This document shows, in pieces, positions 16,342 to 26,300 of a stretch of DNA of 64,000 nt. The notes under the pieces are model-generated. The model searched no databases, was not told where the DNA came from, and was given only the letters and a program-made list of their open reading frames with translations. The number at the start of each line of letters is the position of its first letter. Within the stretch, counting starts at the first letter, position 1. The position numbers and the translations under genes were made by a program. This DNA comes from DATBJJ01 sp036556425 (GTDB lineage Bacteria > Acidobacteriota > Vicinamibacteria > Vicinamibacterales > 2-12-FULL-66-21), in NCBI GenBank assembly GCA_036556425.1, contig DATBJJ010000113.1, forward strand, positions 62,001 through 126,000, written 5' to 3'.

Positions 16342-18702
16342 ATGACGGCTCGCCGCGCGCTACCTCATCGATTCGCGTGCATGCTGCTCGCGATCGCGTG
16401 CGCACCGGGCGCCTCCGCGCGGGCGCAGGACACGACGGGTGTCGGCGCGATCTCCGGCGTGCTCCGATCGGACGCCGGCGATCCGATTGCCGGCGCGCGC
16501 GTGTGCGCGATGGGGTCCACGAGCTGCGCGGTCTCCGGCGATCGCGGCGCGTTTCGCATCACCGGCGTTCGCGGGGGAACGTATCGCCTCGAGATCAATC
16601 AACCCGGCGGACTGCCGATCGTCAGCGAACCGATCGCCGTCCGCGCCGGCCTCGAAAGTACGATCGAGCTCGTCGTCCCGCGCGCCGCGGGACTCGAGCA
16701 GACCGTCGACGTCACCGCTCCGGCGTTCGCCGCGCCGGAGGAGGTCAAGACGTCCGGCTTTCTCGTGCAGCCGCTCGAGATTCTCAAGAGCGCGAGCGCG
16801 CTGCAGGATGTCTCGCGCTACGTGCAGACGCTGCCCGGCGTGGTCATCGGCACGAACGATTTCCGCAACGACATCATCGTCCGCGGCGGCAGCCCGCTCG
16901 AGAACCTGTTCGTCGTCGACAACGTGGAGATCCCGAACATCAACGCGTTCGCGAATTTCGCGTCGGCGGGCGGCACGGTGAGCATCCTCGACGCGGAGTT
17001 GATTCAGGACGTCACCTTCCTGACTGGCGGCTATCCGGCGCCGTACGTGAACCGGACGTCGAGCGTGCTGCAGGTCGCGCAGCGCGAAGGGCGGCGGGAT
17101 CGATTTCGCGGCTGGACGACCTTGGGCTTCGCCGGAGCGGGCGCGATCTTCGAAGGTCCGCTCGCACGCGGCAAAGGATCGTGGATCGTCTCGACGCGCC
17201 GGAGCTTTCTCGATCTCTTCACCGACGACATCGGGATTGGCGGCGTGCCGATTCTCTACTCGGTCAACGGCAAAGCCGTCTACGACCTGAGCGCCAGCGA
17301 TCGAATCTGGCTCGTGAGCGTCAGCGGGATCGACGAGATCCAGCTTGGCGCGAAGGAGGGCTCGACACGCAGCGTCGAGGAGGGCGAGCTGTTCAACTTC
17401 GACATCCGCTACAACGGATGGCGATCCGCAACCGGATTGAATTGGCAGCATCTCTTCGGCCCGCGCGGCGTCGGCCTGCTCGGCGTCACGCACTCCGAAG
17501 CCAAGGTCGGGACGACGGTCAAGGATCTCGTCCGAGGCCAGTTCGTGCCGGGCGGCGAGAACGTGTTCTTCGAGGACTCGCGCGAGGGCGAGACGACGAT
17601 CAAGTACGACCTGACGCTGCACGCGCCGCTCGTGAACAAGCTGCAGGCGGGCGGCACGTTCAAGATCTTCCGGATCGACTACGACCTCCTGTCGCCGTTC
17701 GGCAGCGACAATCCGTATTCGATCGACGGATCGGCCGATGGCCTCGACGTCGCCGATCGCTTCAACGCGTACCAGACGGGCGCGTACGTCCAGCTCACGC
17801 GAGAGATCGCGTCGAGGTTCGAAGCGACAGCCGGCGCGCGCATCGACCACTATCAATTCCTCGGAGCCACACGCGTCAGTCCTCGACTCGGCGTGAGCCA
17901 CCGACTGACTCGCGGGCTCACGCTGAGCGCAAGCGCCGGCGCGTACTACCAGCAGCCTTACTTCCTCTTCCTGTCTGCGTTTCCTCAGAATCGCCGGCTC
18001 ATCCCGTGGCGGGCCGATCACTTCGTCCTTGGCGCGGCGTGGAGACCGAGCGCGTCGTGGCGCGTGACGCTCGAGGGGTATCGAAAGGAGTATCGCGACT
18101 ATCCCGTCGCGATCGACTATCCGTCGCTGTCGCTCGCGAACATCGGCGACACGTTCAACGTCCGCGAAGTGTTGTTCCCGCTCACCAGCGCCGGCCGCGG
18201 CTACTCGCGCGGCGTCGAGCTGTTCGTCGAGAAGAAGCTGACGCACCGCTTGTACGGCCAGGGCAATCTCGCGTTCTCCCGAACGCGTCATGCCGGCCTC
18301 GACGGAACGCTTCGTCCGGGATCGTTCGACTATCCGAGGGTCTTGAACGTGGTCGGCGGCTATCGCTTCTCGAACGCGTGGGAAATGTCGGCGCGCGCGT
18401 CGTGGTTGGCGGGACGGCCCTACACACCATTCGACGCGGCGCTGTCTGCCGTTCAGCGCCGCGAAGTGTACGACCTGACGAGGGTCAACGCGCTCCGCGC
18501 GCCTGACTACTTCCGCATGGATCTTCGCGTGGACCGCACCTTCACCGTCGCCGGCCGGCCGTTCGTCTTGTTTGGAGGACTGCAGAACGTCACCAATAGA
18601 CACAACTTCGGTCGCTACCGCTGGAACCGCCGCACGAACGTCGAGGAGATCAACGAACAGCAGGGGTTGTTTCCGATCCTCGGCTTCGAGTGGCGGTGGT
18701 AG
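16342..18702 (+). CDS. TonB-dependent outer-membrane receptor with carboxypeptidase-regulatory-like domain
   Basis: 786 residues. A signal peptide (HRFACMLLAIACAPGASARAQ) precedes a CarboxypepD_reg-like beta-sandwich (~33-115, GAISGVLRSDAGDPIAGARV). A plug domain follows at ~130-235 (EILKSASALQDVSRYVQTLP, DIIVRGGSPLENLFVVDNVE), then a 22-strand barrel that ends in FEWRW with the terminal aromatic residue expected for BAM insertion. Role: TonB-driven uptake of a large or scarce substrate; the ligand is unknown. No SusD-like partner is adjacent, as is usual for acidobacterial single receptors. No strong Shine-Dalgarno stands before ATG 16342; a later in-frame ATG (codon 14) would shorten the signal peptide. 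It is divergent from the cyclophilin gene. Confidence 0.92.
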   Translation: MTARRALPHRFACMLLAIACAPGASARAQDTTGVGAISGVLRSDAGDPIAGARVCAMGSTSCAVSGDRGAFRITGVRGGTYRLEINQPGGLPIVSEPIAVRAGLESTIELVVPRAAGLEQTVDVTAPAFAAPEEVKTSGFLVQPLEILKSASALQDVSRYVQTLPGVVIGTNDFRNDIIVRGGSPLENLFVVDNVEIPNINAFANFASAGGTVSILDAELIQDVTFLTGGYPAPYVNRTSSVLQVAQREGRRDRFRGWTTLGFAGAGAIFEGPLARGKGSWIVSTRRSFLDLFTDDIGIGGVPILYSVNGKAVYDLSASDRIWLVSVSGIDEIQLGAKEGSTRSVEEGELFNFDIRYNGWRSATGLNWQHLFGPRGVGLLGVTHSEAKVGTTVKDLVRGQFVPGGENVFFEDSREGETTIKYDLTLHAPLVNKLQAGGTFKIFRIDYDLLSPFGSDNPYSIDGSADGLDVADRFNAYQTGAYVQLTREIASRFEATAGARIDHYQFLGATRVSPRLGVSHRLTRGLTLSASAGAYYQQPYFLFLSAFPQNRRLIPWRADHFVLGAAWRPSASWRVTLEGYRKEYRDYPVAIDYPSLSLANIGDTFNVREVLFPLTSAGRGYSRGVELFVEKKLTHRLYGQGNLAFSRTRHAGLDGTLRPGSFDYPRVLNVVGGYRFSNAWEMSARASWLAGRPYTPFDAALSAVQRREVYDLTRVNALRAPDYFRMDLRVDRTFTVAGRPFVLFGGLQNVTNRHNFGRYRWNRRTNVEEINEQQGLFPILGFEWRW

Positions 18703-18857
18703 AGCACTCATCGCGGCGACATTCACGATCACGATCTATCGCAGAGATGCGGAGGCGCAGAGTTTCGCAGGCACTTACAGTCGCAACCAGGTGAACGAGC
18801 GACCGCGCCGCAGGCGCGGGCCTGGCCGACGGCCAGGCTGCCGCGCGTCGCACATGA
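18703..18857. other. Intergenic region with tandem GC hairpins
   Basis: No gene is seen here. 18750-18775 holds an imperfect GCAGAG/GCGGAG tandem. Two hairpins follow: GCGCC-GCA-GGCGC (18805-18817) and GCCTGGCC-GAC-GGCCAGGC (18820-18838). They may end or protect the TonB-receptor transcript, but no T-run follows and they are 100 bases past the stop. Confidence 0.35.
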
Positions 18858-18986
18858 TTAGCAAATGAGATCTACCTCGGCGTTACTCTCGCCCTCGGCG
18901 ATCTCCGCGATGAGATCGTGACAGTGAACATCGTGCGGCGAGTTCGCAACCGCCTCCCGCCAGCTTGTGGCAAAATCTCGGCCCAT
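18858..18986 (-). CDS. Possible 42-residue small protein or gene remnant
   Basis: An ATG-initiated frame with acidic composition and no low-complexity bias (DVHCHDLIAEIAEGESNAE, ends DLIC). It sits almost wholly outside the NIF3-like gene; its ATG (18984-18986) overlaps the NIF3 ATG head to head by two bases at a CCATGG palindrome. The codon pattern looks coding-like (GAGATCGCCGAG), unlike the Arg-rich shadows seen elsewhere. No ribosome-binding site is visible. I do not recognise the protein; it may be the tail of a decayed gene. Confidence 0.25.
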   Translation of the reverse strand: MGRDFATSWREAVANSPHDVHCHDLIAEIAEGESNAEVDLIC

Positions 18987-19857
18987 GGGAATGACACGCC
19001 GTTCGTTTCTTGCGACGACTGCTGGATTCGCGGCGGGATCGCTGCGCGTTCCGCAGACGACAGCCAAGCTCAACGCCGGCCAGGTCGTCGCGCGGATCAA
19101 GGCCAAGGTCGGGATTCCGTGGATGACCGAAACCGTCGACAAGATCGTCGCCGGTTCGCCCGGCGCGCCCGTGCGCGGTATCGCGACCACGATGATGGCG
19201 ACGCTCGATGTGCTGCAGCGCGCGGCGGCATCGGGCAAGAACATGGTCATCACGCACGAGCCGACGTTCTACTCGCATCTCGACGAGACGGATCCCATCG
19301 CCCAGGATCCAACCTACATCGCCAAGCGCGATCTGATCGTCAAGAACCAGATCGTCGTCTTTCGATTTCACGATCACTGGCATCGCATGTCGCCCGACGG
19401 CATCGCGACCGGGATGGCGCGCGAGCTCGGATGGGACAAGCACGCGGATCCAAAGAGTCCCCGCCAGTTCACGTTCCCCTCGATGCCGCTTCAGCAGCTC
19501 GTCAAAGACATGGAGTCGAGGTTGAAATCTCGATCGATGCGGGTCGTCGGCGATCCGAAGATGCCGGTCGATCGCGTGCTCGCGAGCTGGGGCTACGCGA
19601 GCCTCATGCCCGGATTGATCAAACAGGCCTCCCGCCCGGAGATCGACGTCATCATCGTCGGCGAGACGCGCGAATGGGAGCTCGTGGAGTACGTGCAGGA
19701 TCAGATCGCGTCAGGGCTCAACAAGGCGCTGATCGTGATCAATCACGTCGTGTCGGAGCAGGCTGGAATGAAGTACTGCGCCGAATGGCTCAAACCGATC
19801 GTGAGCGAGGTGCCGATCGAGTTCGTCCCCGCGGCCGAACCCTTCTGGCGCCCATAG
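18985..19857 (+). CDS. Tat-exported NIF3-like dinuclear-metal protein
   Basis: 290 residues. The N-terminus MTRRSFLATTAGFAAGSLRV is a twin-arginine signal. The remainder matches the NIF3/YbgI (DUF34) fold: VRGIATTMMATLDVLQRAAA, NMVITHEPTFYSHLDETD (the metal-ligand HxxxF-type segment), VFRFHDHWHRMSPDGIATGM and DVIIVGETREWELVEYVQD. Family members form toroidal hexamers with two metals per subunit; despite annotation as GTP cyclohydrolase-like or regulators, the reaction is unsettled. Export of a NIF3 protein is unusual but recurrent in acidobacteria (inference). I chose ATG 18985 over a GTG at 18967; ATG 18991 is also possible. There is a weak -10-like CAAAAT 8 bases upstream. Confidence 0.85.
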   Translation: MGMTRRSFLATTAGFAAGSLRVPQTTAKLNAGQVVARIKAKVGIPWMTETVDKIVAGSPGAPVRGIATTMMATLDVLQRAAASGKNMVITHEPTFYSHLDETDPIAQDPTYIAKRDLIVKNQIVVFRFHDHWHRMSPDGIATGMARELGWDKHADPKSPRQFTFPSMPLQQLVKDMESRLKSRSMRVVGDPKMPVDRVLASWGYASLMPGLIKQASRPEIDVIIVGETREWELVEYVQDQIASGLNKALIVINHVVSEQAGMKYCAEWLKPIVSEVPIEFVPAAEPFWRP

Positions 19858-19992
19858 CGGCTTGCGCAGCTGACTGAACACGAGATTGCCCGGCGCCGTC
19901 TGGTGGCATCCGAAGCACGCGTTGCGTGACTCCGCGTTGAGCGATCCCGCCTGAGTGTGCGCCTTGAACGGCGGCGACCGACGTAGTAGTGT
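19858..19992 (-). pseudogene. Remnant of a c-type cytochrome (P460-like) C-terminus
   Basis: In one minus-strand frame, open from 19992 after an in-frame TAG, the spacer reads SPPFKAHTQAGSLNAES followed by NACFGCHQTAPGNLVFSQL. CFGCH is a CxxCH haem-attachment motif, and the following hydrophobic VF-x-QL resembles the last residues of cytochrome P460-family proteins. There is no start codon or upstream domain, and the frame runs on into the antisense of the NIF3 gene. I read it as a decayed gene end, not a functional gene. The rest of the 19858-20052 spacer shows nothing else. Confidence 0.35.
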
Positions 19993-20052
19993 CTACTCCA
20001 CGGACGCGTCGCGCGTCTGTACCGGCGACCCGGCATGAGGTCCGGGGCAGCA

Positions 20053-23000
20053 ATGACGCAACACCTCCGCATCGTCGAATCCACATCCGCCGATCTGCGC
20101 CTCTCCTCGGCGCGCGATTTCATCACCAGTCGACTCGACACCGGGCCCGCGATGATCGTGTCGGCATCGCGCGGCGCGGCGGACGATTTCGCGCGCGCGA
20201 TCGCGGCGTCGCGGCCGGCGACGCTCGGCCTTCATCGCTTCAGCGTCACGCAGCTGGCCGCTCGACTCGCGGCGCCGGTGCTGGCCGCGAACGGCCTCGC
20301 GCCGGCGACGTATCTCGGATCCGAGGCGGTCGCCGCGCGGGCGGCGTTCGATGCGCGGCGCGCGGGAGATCTGTCGTACTTCGCGCCGGTCGCCGATGCT
20401 CCTGGATTTCCGCGAGCGCTCGCGCGAACGCTGCAGGAGCTGCGGCTCGCGCACGTGCCGTCGAGCGCGCTGGGCCGGCTGCCGCTCGGCGGCGCGGATC
20501 TCTCCGGGCTGCTCGAGCGCTTCGAAGAGCAATTCGACGCGGCGTCGGCAACCGACCGCGCGCTGCTGTTCGACGCGGCGCGCGAAGGCATCGCGCGCGA
20601 GCCTTTCGCGATCGTCGGTCTGCCGCTGGTCCTGCTCGACGTGCCCTGGGATTCGCCGATCGAATTCGACTTCCTGAGCGCGCTCGTGCGCGCGACGTCC
20701 GACGCGCTCATCACCGTGCCGTTCGGCGACGTCGCCGCGCTGGAGCGGCTGCGCGCGTTCGGCGTCGAGGCGGAGGTGCTCGAGCAGAAGGGATCGACGG
20801 ACCTCGCCGCGCTGCGGCGGTATCTCTTCGCCAGCTCGCAGCCGCCGGAGCGGACGCCGGCCGGCGACGTCACGCTGTTCTCGGCGCCGGGCGAAGGACG
20901 CGAAGCAGTCGAGATCGCGCGGCGCATTCGCGAAGAAGCGGAGCGCGGGATTCGGCTCGATGAGATCGCGGTCCTGCTGCGATCGCCGCGCAACTATCTC
21001 GGGCTCCTCGAGCATGCGTTCAGCCGCGCGGGCATTCCGGCCTGGTTCGACCGCGGCGTGCGCCGGCCGCATCCGGCGGGCCGAGCGTTTCTCGCGCTGC
21101 TCGGATGCGCCGTCGAGAAGCTCTCGGCGCGCCGATTCGCGGAGTACTTGTCTCTGGCACAGGTGCCCACGCTTCCAGCAGCGCCGGCAGATACGTTCGT
21201 GCGGCCGCGGGACGAAGCGCTCGGTCCCGCATCGGAGGCCGCCGCGCAGATCGAACGCGATCCCGAGACGGTCGCCGACGAGCCCGTGACCGACGAGCGG
21301 GCGCCCGCGCGGGCGGAGGACCAGAGCTCCGCGATCGTCGATGGGACATTGCGCGCGCCCTGGAAGTGGGAGCGGCTGATCGTGGAATCGTCGGTGATCG
21401 GCGGCGCCGATCGCTGGCACCGGCGGCTCGACGGCCTCGCGCAGGAGCTGCGCCTCCGGATTCGCGAGGAATCGCGCGACGATCCCGAATCGCCCATCGC
21501 GCGGCGATGCGCGCGCGATCTGAAGAACCTCGAGCACCTGCGTGCGTTCGCGCTGCCGATCGTCGACACGCTCGCGTCGTGGCCCGCCTCCGCGACATGG
21601 GGCGAATGGCTCGATCGATTCGGCGAGCTCGTTCCGCGCGTGCTTCGCCGTCCGAACGACGTGCTGCAGGTGCTCGGCGAGCTCAGGCCGATGGCCGAGA
21701 TCGGACCGGTCGGGCTCGACGAAGCGCGCGACGTTCTCGCGGATCGGCTGCTCGCGATCCAGCGCGAGCCGCCGCGATCGCGCTTCGGCGCGGTGTTCGT
21801 CGGCAGCCCGCATCAGGCGCGCGGACGCACGTTCAAGGTGGTCTTCGTGCCGGGCCTCGCGGAGCGCATGTTTCCGCAGAAGCCGCGCGAAGACCCGATG
21901 CTGCTCGATCGCGAGATGCGGCAGCCGCTCGCGGCTGGACTGCCGATGCAGGAGGATCGCGCCCGCACGGAGCGGCTCCTGCTGCGTCTGGCCGTCGGCG
22001 CCCCGACCGAGCGGCTCTGGTTGTCGTATCCGCGGATGGAGATGTCGGAGTCGCGGCCGCGCGTGCTGTCGTTCTACGCGCTCGACGTGCTCCGCGCGAT
22101 CACGGGACGCATTCCGGATCACGAAGCGGTCGACGACAGCGCGGCGCGCGAGGGAGGCGCCAGCCTCGGATGGCCGGCGCCGTCGCAGCCCGACCGAGCC
22201 ATCGACGATCTCGAGCACGACCTGTCCGTTCTGCGAATGCTGATGGCCGTGACGCCGCACGCGAGCGTGCGCGGACACGCGAACTATCTGCTGCGGCTGA
22301 ACGACAACCTGCGGCGATCGGTCTCGGCGCGATGGGCGCGCAATCGATCGTCGTGGTCGCCGAGCGACGGTCTCGTGCGAATCACGTCGGGCACGCAACC
22401 GATTCTCGCGTCGCAGCGCCTCGGCGCGCGGCCGTACTCGCTCTCCGCGCTCCAGCGATTCGCCTCCTGTCCGTATCAGTTCCTGCTGTCGGCGGTGTAT
22501 CGCCTCGAGCCGAACGAGGAGCCGGAAGCGTTGCAGAGGCTGGATCCGCTGACACGCGGCGCGATCTTCCACGAGTCGCAGGCGCGCTTCTTTCGATCGC
22601 TTCAAGCATCAGGCGATCTTCCCGTCACCGACGCGAACGTCAGTCGCGCGCTCGATGCCGTCAACGAGGCGCTCGCCGTCGTCGCAGGCGGCTACGCGGA
22701 GAAGCTCGCGCCCGCGATCGAGCGTGTGTGGAACGACGAGATCGGCGACATCGCGAAGGACCTTCGCGTGTGGGTTCGCCGCCTTCCGGAATTCCAGGAG
22801 TGGCAGCCGGAGTACTTCGAGTTCAGCTTCGGTCTGCCGGCCGACACGGACCACGATCCGCGGAGCATTCCCAATCCGGTCGTCGTCGACGGACGCTTCA
22901 CGCTTCGCGGCTCGGTCGACCTGATCGAGCGCAATCGCGCCAATCGTCAGCTTCGCATCACCGATCACAAGACCGGAAAGAACCGGACCACCGACAAGAC

Positions 23001-23346
23001 CGTGATTGGCGGAGGCGCGATCCTGCAGCCGGTGCTCTACAGCCTCGCGGTCGAGCAGGCGCTCGGCGATCACGTCGGCTTCGGCCGGCTGTTCTACTGC
23101 ACCGCCGCCGGAGGCTTTACGGATCATCACATCGCGATCGGCGACACGAGCCGGCGCGTCGGGCTCGAGGCGCTCGAGATCATCGATCGCGCGATCGAGC
23201 TCGGCTTCCTGCCGGCCGCGCCGTCGAGCGGCGCGTGCGCGTGGTGCGATTTCCGCGCCGTCTGCGGACCGCACGAGGAGGAGCGCATACGGCGGAAGTC
23301 TGCGGACCGTTTAGGCGACCTCTTGGCGCTCAGGAGCCGGTCGTGA
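20053..23346 (+). CDS. addB: AddB-like subunit of a helicase-nuclease (PD-(D/E)XK nuclease, Fe-S)
   Basis: 1097 residues. The N-terminal half is a UvrD-like fold without a Walker A motif (MIVSASRGAADDFARAIAAS), as in AddB-type inactivated helicases. The C-terminal ~300 residues are a RecB-family nuclease: FTLRGSVDLIERN and ITDHKTGK (about residue 969) give the D...DxK site. C806 (RFASCPYQFLLSAV) together with C1062, C1065 and C1071 (CAWCDFRAVC) make the AddB-type iron-sulfur clasp. Role: with AddA, double-strand-break resection and Chi-like processing for RecA. ATG 20053 has GGGG and GAGG upstream; ATG 20035 is an alternative. Its stop overlaps the addA-like GTG by four bases. Confidence 0.88.
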   Translation: MTQHLRIVESTSADLRLSSARDFITSRLDTGPAMIVSASRGAADDFARAIAASRPATLGLHRFSVTQLAARLAAPVLAANGLAPATYLGSEAVAARAAFDARRAGDLSYFAPVADAPGFPRALARTLQELRLAHVPSSALGRLPLGGADLSGLLERFEEQFDAASATDRALLFDAAREGIAREPFAIVGLPLVLLDVPWDSPIEFDFLSALVRATSDALITVPFGDVAALERLRAFGVEAEVLEQKGSTDLAALRRYLFASSQPPERTPAGDVTLFSAPGEGREAVEIARRIREEAERGIRLDEIAVLLRSPRNYLGLLEHAFSRAGIPAWFDRGVRRPHPAGRAFLALLGCAVEKLSARRFAEYLSLAQVPTLPAAPADTFVRPRDEALGPASEAAAQIERDPETVADEPVTDERAPARAEDQSSAIVDGTLRAPWKWERLIVESSVIGGADRWHRRLDGLAQELRLRIREESRDDPESPIARRCARDLKNLEHLRAFALPIVDTLASWPASATWGEWLDRFGELVPRVLRRPNDVLQVLGELRPMAEIGPVGLDEARDVLADRLLAIQREPPRSRFGAVFVGSPHQARGRTFKVVFVPGLAERMFPQKPREDPMLLDREMRQPLAAGLPMQEDRARTERLLLRLAVGAPTERLWLSYPRMEMSESRPRVLSFYALDVLRAITGRIPDHEAVDDSAAREGGASLGWPAPSQPDRAIDDLEHDLSVLRMLMAVTPHASVRGHANYLLRLNDNLRRSVSARWARNRSSWSPSDGLVRITSGTQPILASQRLGARPYSLSALQRFASCPYQFLLSAVYRLEPNEEPEALQRLDPLTRGAIFHESQARFFRSLQASGDLPVTDANVSRALDAVNEALAVVAGGYAEKLAPAIERVWNDEIGDIAKDLRVWVRRLPEFQEWQPEYFEFSFGLPADTDHDPRSIPNPVVVDGRFTLRGSVDLIERNRANRQLRITDHKTGKNRTTDKTVIGGGAILQPVLYSLAVEQALGDHVGFGRLFYCTAAGGFTDHHIAIGDTSRRVGLEALEIIDRAIELGFLPAAPSSGACAWCDFRAVCGPHEEERIRRKSADRLGDLLALRSRS

Positions 23347-26300
23347 TCGACAGAATCGCGCGCGACGCCATCGCCAACGATCTCGACTCGACGTTGATCG
23401 TCGAAGCGGCGGCCGGCACCGGCAAGACGACCGAGCTCGTCAATCGCATCCTCCGCATCCTCGCGGCCGGAAAGACGACGATCGGAAAGATCGTGGCGGT
23501 CACGTTCACCGAGAAGGCGGCCGGAGAGTTGAAGCTGCGTCTGCGCGAAGCGCTCGAGCGCGAGCGCATGCCGGCCGGCGGCGACGCGCGCGCGCGGCTG
23601 GACGAGGCGCTCACGAAGCTCGAGGAGGCCCACGTCAGCACGATTCACGGATTCTGCGCGGACCTGCTGCGCGAGCGGCCCGTCGAAGCGCGCGTGGATC
23701 CGCTCTTCACCGTGCTGACCGAGGCGCAAGCCGAGCGCCTGTTCGCCGAAGCGTTCGGCGGCTGGCTGCAGGAGCAGCTCGCGAATCCGCGCGAGGGTCT
23801 GCGCCGTGCGCTGCGGCGCTCTGCGGGATGGCCGTTCGGCCGCCGACCTCAGGGACAGGACGGACCGATCGATCGGCTTCGCCAGGCCGCATGGGATCTC
23901 TCCGAATGGCGCGATTTTCCGGAGCCGTGGACGCGCCGTCCCTTCTCCCGGAGCGCCGCGATCGAGGATCTCGTGCGCGACGTGCACGCGTTCGCGGCCA
24001 TGACCGAATCACCCTCGTACGCGCGCGACAATCTCTTTCTCGACACCGCGGGCGTGCGCCACCTCAGTCAAGAGATCCGCACGCAACGCTCGATCGGCGT
24101 TCTCGACGAGGATGGGTGGGAAGCGCGGCTCGTCGATCTCTCGCGGCAGCGGTCGCTCACGAACGCGCGGCACGGACGAGGACCGGGGTACCGCCAAGGC
24201 GTCTCTCGGGCGGCGGTCGTTGCCGCCCTCGACGATCTCCGCGCGCGTCTCGATCAATTCCGCATGGACGCCGACGCGGATCTCGCCGCGCTCCTGCAGG
24301 ACGAGCTCGCCGACGCGATCGCGCGCTACGAGCAGTTGAAGCGGCGAAGCGGTGCGCTCGATTTCCTCGATCTCCTCCTGAAGGCGCGCGGCTTGATGAC
24401 GTCGAGCGCGGATCTCCGCCGCGAGTTCCAGGAGCGCTTCACGCACGTGTTCGTCGACGAGTTCCAGGATACGGATCCGCTGCAGGCGGAGATTCTCCTG
24501 CTCCTCACGTCGGACGATACCGGCAACGCCGACTGGCGCACCGCCGTTCCGGCGCCAGGCCGCCTCTTCATCGTCGGCGATCCGAAGCAATCGATCTATC
24601 GATTCCGCCGCGCGGATGTCGGCGTCTTTCGCGACGTCTGCGAGCGCCTCGAGCGCGCCGGCGCGACGCGCGTCGAGCTCACGGCGAGCTTCAGGAGCGT
24701 GCCGGAGATTCAAGCGTGCGTGAACGCCGCGTTCGAGCCGATCATGACGGGCGATGCGCTGACGCTGCAGGCGAGCTACGTGCCGCTGTCTCCGTACCGA
24801 TCCGCGCTTGCCGGTCAACCGGCCGTCGTCGCGCTGCCGGTGCCCGAGCCGTACGGGCAGCGCAACATCTCGATGATCGCGATCGAGCGCTCGTTCCCCG
24901 ACGCGGTCGGCGCCTTCATCGAGTGGGTGCTGACGAAGAGCAAGTGGGAGATCTCCGAGCGCCGCGGGCTGGCGCCCGCGAAGGTGGAGGCGCGGCACAT
25001 CTGCATTCTGTTCCGCCGGTTCCTCAGCTTCGGTCAGGACATGACGCAGCCCTACGTTCGCGCGCTCGAAGCGCGCGGCGTTCCGCACGTCCTCGTCGGC
25101 GGCAAGACATTCCACGATCGTGAAGAGGTCGACACGCTGCGCGCCGCGCTCTCGGCCGTCGAGTGGCCCGACGACGAGCTGTCGGTGTTTGCGACGTTGA
25201 GAGGGGCGTTGTTCGCGATCGGCGACGAGGAGCTGCTCGAGTGGCGCCACGGCCTCGGCCTGCCGTTCCATCCGTTTCATTGGCGGCCAGGGCTGAAAGA
25301 TCAGCCCGCCGATTCGCTGCGAGGCTCGCCGATCGTCGCCGCCTTGGAGCTGCTGCGAGAGCTGCACCGGCGCAGGAACTACGTGCCGATTGCGGAGACG
25401 ATTCAGCGGCTGATCGACAGCACGCGCGCGCACGTCGGATTCGTCCTGCGCGGAGGCGGCGAGCAGGCGCTCGCGAACGTCCTGCACGTCGCCGAGCTCG
25501 CGCGCCAGTACGAGATGGACGGCGGCATCTCGTTTCGAGGGTTCGTCGACGAGCTGCGCGCGGCGGCCGAAGGCGCGCAGGCGCCCGAAGCGCCGATCCT
25601 CGAGGAAGGCAGCGACGGCGTCCGTCTGATGACGGTGCACAAAGCCAAGGGGCTCGAGTTCCCGATCGTGATCCTCGCCGATCCAACGTGCAAGATGTCG
25701 CGCGTCGACGCCTCGCGATGGCTCGATCCCGAACGCCCACTGTGCGCGCTCAAGATCGCCGGCCTCTCGCCGCTCGATTTGCTGTTCCACGGCGCCGAAG
25801 AGCTCGCGCGCGAGCATGCCGAGGGCGCTCGTCTCGCATACGTGGCCGCAACGCGCGCGCGCGACGTGCTCGTCGTCCCGGTGATCGGCGATGGATCGTA
25901 TGAAGGCGGCTGGCTCGATCCGTTGATGCCGGCGGTGTATCCGCCGGAGTCGTCGCGACGCGACGCTTCGCGCGCGCCCGGTTGCCCGGCCGTCACGTCG
26001 AAGGATTCGGTGTTGAACCGTCCCGACGGCGACCCCGCGCGATCGACGACGGTCGCGCCAGGCCTGCATCGATTCGCGAGCCCCGCCTCCCGAACCTCGA
26101 GCTCCGGTGCGTATTCAGTCACCTGGTGGGACCCGCGGACGCTCGCGCTCGGTGCGGAATCCTCGTTCGGCCTCACCCGCGACGATCTCATCGTGAAGGA
26201 TGGCGACATGTTCGCGGTGGAGGAACGGCTCGCCGACTACGAGCGATGGAAGGCACATCGCGCCGCGGCGATCGCCGGCGCGTCGCGGCCGACGTTGCGC

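Noticed and set aside
19993..22605. 870-codon open frame on the minus strand
   Set aside because: Antisense to the addB-like gene, which has clear nuclease and cysteine motifs; the minus reading is Arg/Gln-rich with no motif.
21105..23342. In-frame 5' extension of the addA-like gene
   Set aside because: It lies entirely over addB in another frame and is low-complexity; Walker A is only ~25 codons after the GTG at 23343, as expected for a true N-terminus.
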